A stretch of DNA of 8,504 nucleotides from positions 1-8,504 of the forward strand of contig JADGCR010000092.1 in assembly GCA_015228895.1 (NCBI GenBank). The letters run 5' to 3'. A program made the position numbers and the translations under genes. The notes beneath the pieces are model-generated. The model did not search any database. It was not told where the DNA came from and saw only the letters and a program-made list of their open reading frames with translations. Shown here piece after piece: positions 6,610-8,504 of this stretch. The DNA comes from Magnetococcales bacterium. Its GTDB lineage: Bacteria > Pseudomonadota > Magnetococcia > Magnetococcales > Magnetaquicoccaceae. Each line of letters begins with the position of its first letter. Position 1 is the first letter of the stretch.

Positions 6610-7203
6610 ATGGCCATTTCCCTGACCAAGGGTCAACGGGTTTCACTGGAGAAGGAGACGGGAAAAACCTTTGAAAAAGTCATCATGGGGCTGGGTTGGG
6701 ATGCCCGGCAACAGGCCAAAAAAGGTTTTTTCGGCTTTCTTGGGGGCGGCAAGGAGAAATCCATCGACCTGGACGCCTCGGTGGGCCTGTTCGACGCCCA
6801 GGGCAATCTGGTGGATCAGGTCTGGTTTCGCCAGTTGCAAAGCACGGATGGCTCGGTGGAGCATACCGGGGACAATCTGACCGGGCAGGGGGATGGGGAT
6901 GACGAACAGATCATGGTCGCCCTGGACCGGGTGCCCCCGCGGGTGCAGGCCCTGGTGTTCGTGGTGAGTTCCTACTCCAACGACACCTTCGACACCATCG
7001 AGAACGCCTACTGCCGCATGATGGACGCCAAAAATAGTCAGGAAATCCTGAAATATCAATTGAGTGGTCAAGGATCGCACACGGCCATCATCATCATGAG
7101 CCTCTATCGCAAGGATAACGGCTGGTCGGTGCGCGCGGTGGGCGAGAACGCCATGGGTCGCTCCCTCGCGGATCTCGCGGAAAAAATGCGTCAGTATGTA
7201 TAA
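6610..7203 (+). CDS. terZ: TerD-family stress protein, TerZ-like
   Basis: A 197-residue protein of the TerD family, Ca2+-binding cytoplasmic proteins tied to tellurite resistance, phage inhibition, colicin resistance and general stress; their molecular role is unsettled. Family marks are GLGWD (27-31), IDLDASV (52-58), VDQVWFRQLQS (68-78), and the acidic Ca2+ motif HTGDNLTGQGDGDDEQ (85-100), which is complete. The Gly/Phe-rich insert KKGFFGFLGGG (37-47) before DLDAS and the ENAYCR and GSHTA segments resemble TerZ more than TerD or TerE as I recall them, so the symbol is a best fit. The ATG at 6610 follows AGGAGA with a 9-nt spacer; an out-of-frame ATG at 6605 can be ignored. It is the first gene of the plus-strand group, 39 nt before the next gene, and probably driven by the promoter at 6492-6520. 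Confidence 0.9.
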   Translation: MAISLTKGQRVSLEKETGKTFEKVIMGLGWDARQQAKKGFFGFLGGGKEKSIDLDASVGLFDAQGNLVDQVWFRQLQSTDGSVEHTGDNLTGQGDGDDEQIMVALDRVPPRVQALVFVVSSYSNDTFDTIENAYCRMMDAKNSQEILKYQLSGQGSHTAIIIMSLYRKDNGWSVRAVGENAMGRSLADLAEKMRQYV

Positions 7204-7242
7204 CACATTCAACTTGTAAATCATCGAAAAAGGAGCCTGCAA

Positions 7243-7821
7243 ATGCCTGTTTCCCTCTCCAAAGGTGGTAATGTTTCGTTGTCCAAGGAAGCCCCCGGCA
7301 TGAAAGCCGCCATGATCGGCCTGGGCTGGGACGCCCGCTCCACCGATGGCCAGCCCTTCGATCTGGACGCGGTGGTTTTCATTCTCGGCGCCAGCGGCAA
7401 GGTGCGTTCGGACAGCGATTTCGTCTTTTACAACAACCCGAAAGGGGCCAATGGCTCGGTGCATCACCAGGGGGACAACCGTTCCGGCGTGGGCACGGGG
7501 GATGACGAGCAGATTCTGATGAATCTGGACGGGATTCCCGCGGATGTGGACAAGGTGGTGATCGCCGCCACCATCCACGAGGCGGACGCCAGAAGGCAGA
7601 GCTTCGGGCAGGTCAACAACGCCTACATGCGGGTGCTCAACGCCGAAGGGGGGGCGGAGATCGCCCGTTACGATCTGAGCGAAGACGCCTCCACGGAAGC
7701 GGCGATGATCTTTGGCGAGATCTACAAACGCAACGACGAATGGAAATTCCGCGCGGTGGGTCAGGGTTTCGCGGGAGGACTGGCCCCATTGGCGAGAAAT
7801 TACGGGGTGGATGTGGGTTAA
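7243..7821 (+). CDS. terD: TerD-family stress protein, TerD/TerE-like
   Basis: A 192-residue protein, the usual TerD length, and closely similar to enterobacterial TerD throughout as I recall it: [15 protein letters not shown] (4-18), [12 protein letters not shown] (26-37), FYNN (62-65), GDNRSG (77-82), [15 protein letters not shown] (110-124), [11 protein letters not shown] (142-152) and [15 protein letters not shown] (166-180). These are putative Ca2+-binding stress proteins, often present as several paralogues. The acidic loop reads GVGTGDDEQ (82-90), with Thr85 where GDGDDE is common, and DLDA is followed by Val44 rather than Ser. Calcium binding may therefore be altered. The ATG at 7243 follows AAAAAGGAG with about 7 nt spacing. 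It is most likely in one operon with the TerZ-like gene. TerD and TerE are hard to tell apart by sequence alone; TerD is the closer fit. Confidence 0.93.
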   Translation: MPVSLSKGGNVSLSKEAPGMKAAMIGLGWDARSTDGQPFDLDAVVFILGASGKVRSDSDFVFYNNPKGANGSVHHQGDNRSGVGTGDDEQILMNLDGIPADVDKVVIAATIHEADARRQSFGQVNNAYMRVLNAEGGAEIARYDLSEDASTEAAMIFGEIYKRNDEWKFRAVGQGFAGGLAPLARNYGVDVG

Positions 7822-7844
7822 CGGCGGGGGTGTCGCGGTCGCGT

Positions 7845-7870
7845 CCCCTCCCTGGCGGTTCGGGGAGGGG
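7845..7870 (+). other. GC-only stem-loop between the TerD-like and TerB-like genes
   Basis: CCCCTCCC (7845-7852) and GGGAGGGG (7863-7870) form a perfect 8-bp inverted repeat around a 10-nt loop. No T-run follows, so it is not a standard rho-independent terminator. It ends 22 nt before the ribosome site of the TerB-like gene, and could slow transcription, mark an RNA processing point or protect the upstream mRNA. Confidence 0.5.
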
Positions 7871-7892
7871 CGCAACCAAAGCCGCACTGGAC

Positions 7893-7900
7893 AAGGAAGG
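7893..7900 (+). promoter_or_regulatory. Ribosome binding site that fixes the TerB-like start
   Basis: AAGGAAGG lies 6 nt before the ATG at 7907. It supports this start over the next in-frame ATG, seven codons later. Confidence 0.7.
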
Positions 7901-7906
7901 GTCACG

Positions 7907-8504
7907 ATGGTCATACAAAACGAATGGATGGGACGTGGGCAACGGGCTGTGGGCGCGGCGACCGACCTGGCCACGGGTTTGTTCAAGGGGTTGCAGAATC
8001 TGGGACCCCGCATTCAGTCGGCCCAGTACAAGCCGATTGTGGAGGCCTTCTGCGCCTATACCGGTCTGATGGCCGCCCAGCACGGGCGTCTGCAACGGAC
8101 GGAAATCGATGGTTTCAGAAATTTTCTGTTGCAGAACCGGCAGCATCCGGTGTTCGGCGGCTTCCCGCTGGAGGAGCTGATCGAGAAGTTCAAGAATTAC
8201 GCGGTGCGGGCCTTTCTCGATGAAAGCGAACCCTTCACGACGGTCTTGCATCCCATCGCCCAAGGCTCCGAAGAGGCCAATCTGATCGTGGCCGGCTGTT
8301 TGAACGTCATCTTCGCGGATGGCCGCTGTGACGAAAACGAACGCAGGCAACTGGACCAGTTGGCCGCCCGTCTGGGGGTCGATACCGAACGTTTGGCCCA
8401 GAACATGGGGGTCTCCCTGCCGCGTGGAGCGGGGACCGCGACCCAGGGTTCCGCCTTTGCCCGGACTGCAGCGCCACCCCCCCCCCGCGGCGGCTCCGCC
8501 TCCT
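7907..8504 (+). CDS. TerB-like tellurite-resistance/stress protein, cut at its C-terminus by the window edge
   Basis: Open from the ATG at 7907 to the right edge (199 complete codons, no stop). After a short N-terminal stretch comes an all-helical TerB-like region at about 42-163, close to the whole length of E. coli TerB (151). It has the helix YKPIVEAFCAYTGLMAAQHG, then FGGFPLEELIEKFKNY, then the acidic motif FADGRCDENER (136-146). TerB proteins carry two such acidic DG motifs. The second is intact (Asp138, Asp142, Glu143, Glu145), but the first has His59 where Asp is usual. Beyond about 170 the sequence turns into an Ala/Pro/Gly/Ser-rich linker with a Pro run encoded by ten C, so the protein continues past classical TerB and probably has a further domain. 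Its place after TerZ- and TerD-like genes supports the call. E. coli TerB is reported to associate with TerC at the membrane; no TerC is in view. Confidence 0.8.
   Translation, partial: MVIQNEWMGRGQRAVGAATDLATGLFKGLQNLGPRIQSAQYKPIVEAFCAYTGLMAAQHGRLQRTEIDGFRNFLLQNRQHPVFGGFPLEELIEKFKNYAVRAFLDESEPFTTVLHPIAQGSEEANLIVAGCLNVIFADGRCDENERRQLDQLAARLGVDTERLAQNMGVSLPRGAGTATQGSAFARTAAPPPPRGGSAS

Noticed and set aside
6643..8013. 456-codon minus-strand frame opposite both TerD-family genes
   Set aside because: It spans two clear plus-strand genes and their gap and is explained by codon bias.

Overview
The window looks like a chromosomal segment of a GC-rich Gram-negative bacterium, most likely a proteobacterium. 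The gene order gpmI, envC, S41 protease, then a membrane-anchored protein extends the gpmM-envC-yibQ arrangement of E. coli. A magnetotactic lineage such as Magnetococcia is a guess from the style of the TPR protein and is not proven here.

Positions 1 to 6461 hold five minus-strand genes, read right to left: a TPR/glycosyltransferase fusion (6461-4668), phosphoglycerate mutase gpmI (4666-3125), the amidase activator envC (3128-1866), a carboxyl-terminal processing protease ctpA (1766-276), and the start of a single-pass membrane protein that is probably the divergent polysaccharide deacetylase YibQ (279 to beyond the left edge). Three of the four junctions are coupled by a 1-nt gap or a 4-nt overlap (TGAcATG, ATGA, TTGA). 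Only envC-ctpA has a spacer, of about 100 bases. The set joins one glycolytic enzyme to envelope and peptidoglycan maintenance.

Positions 6462-6609 are a divergent promoter region. It has a good sigma70-like promoter for the plus strand (TTGACG, 17 nt, TATATC) and a weaker possible one for the minus strand that shares the same AT-rich core.

Positions 6610-8504 hold three plus-strand genes of the tellurium-resistance (Ter) stress family: a TerZ-like protein, a TerD-like protein, and a TerB-like protein that runs off the right edge. The last is open from 7907 to the window end. A strong GC hairpin lies between the TerD-like and TerB-like genes, and a run of ten C lies in the TerB-like coding sequence.

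I see no tRNA, rRNA, CRISPR array, insertion sequence or clear rho-independent terminator. Nothing amounts to a clearly new system. The most interesting points are the TPR/glycosyltransferase at the head of a coupled envelope operon, the unusual charged tail of CtpA, and the features of the Ter cluster.
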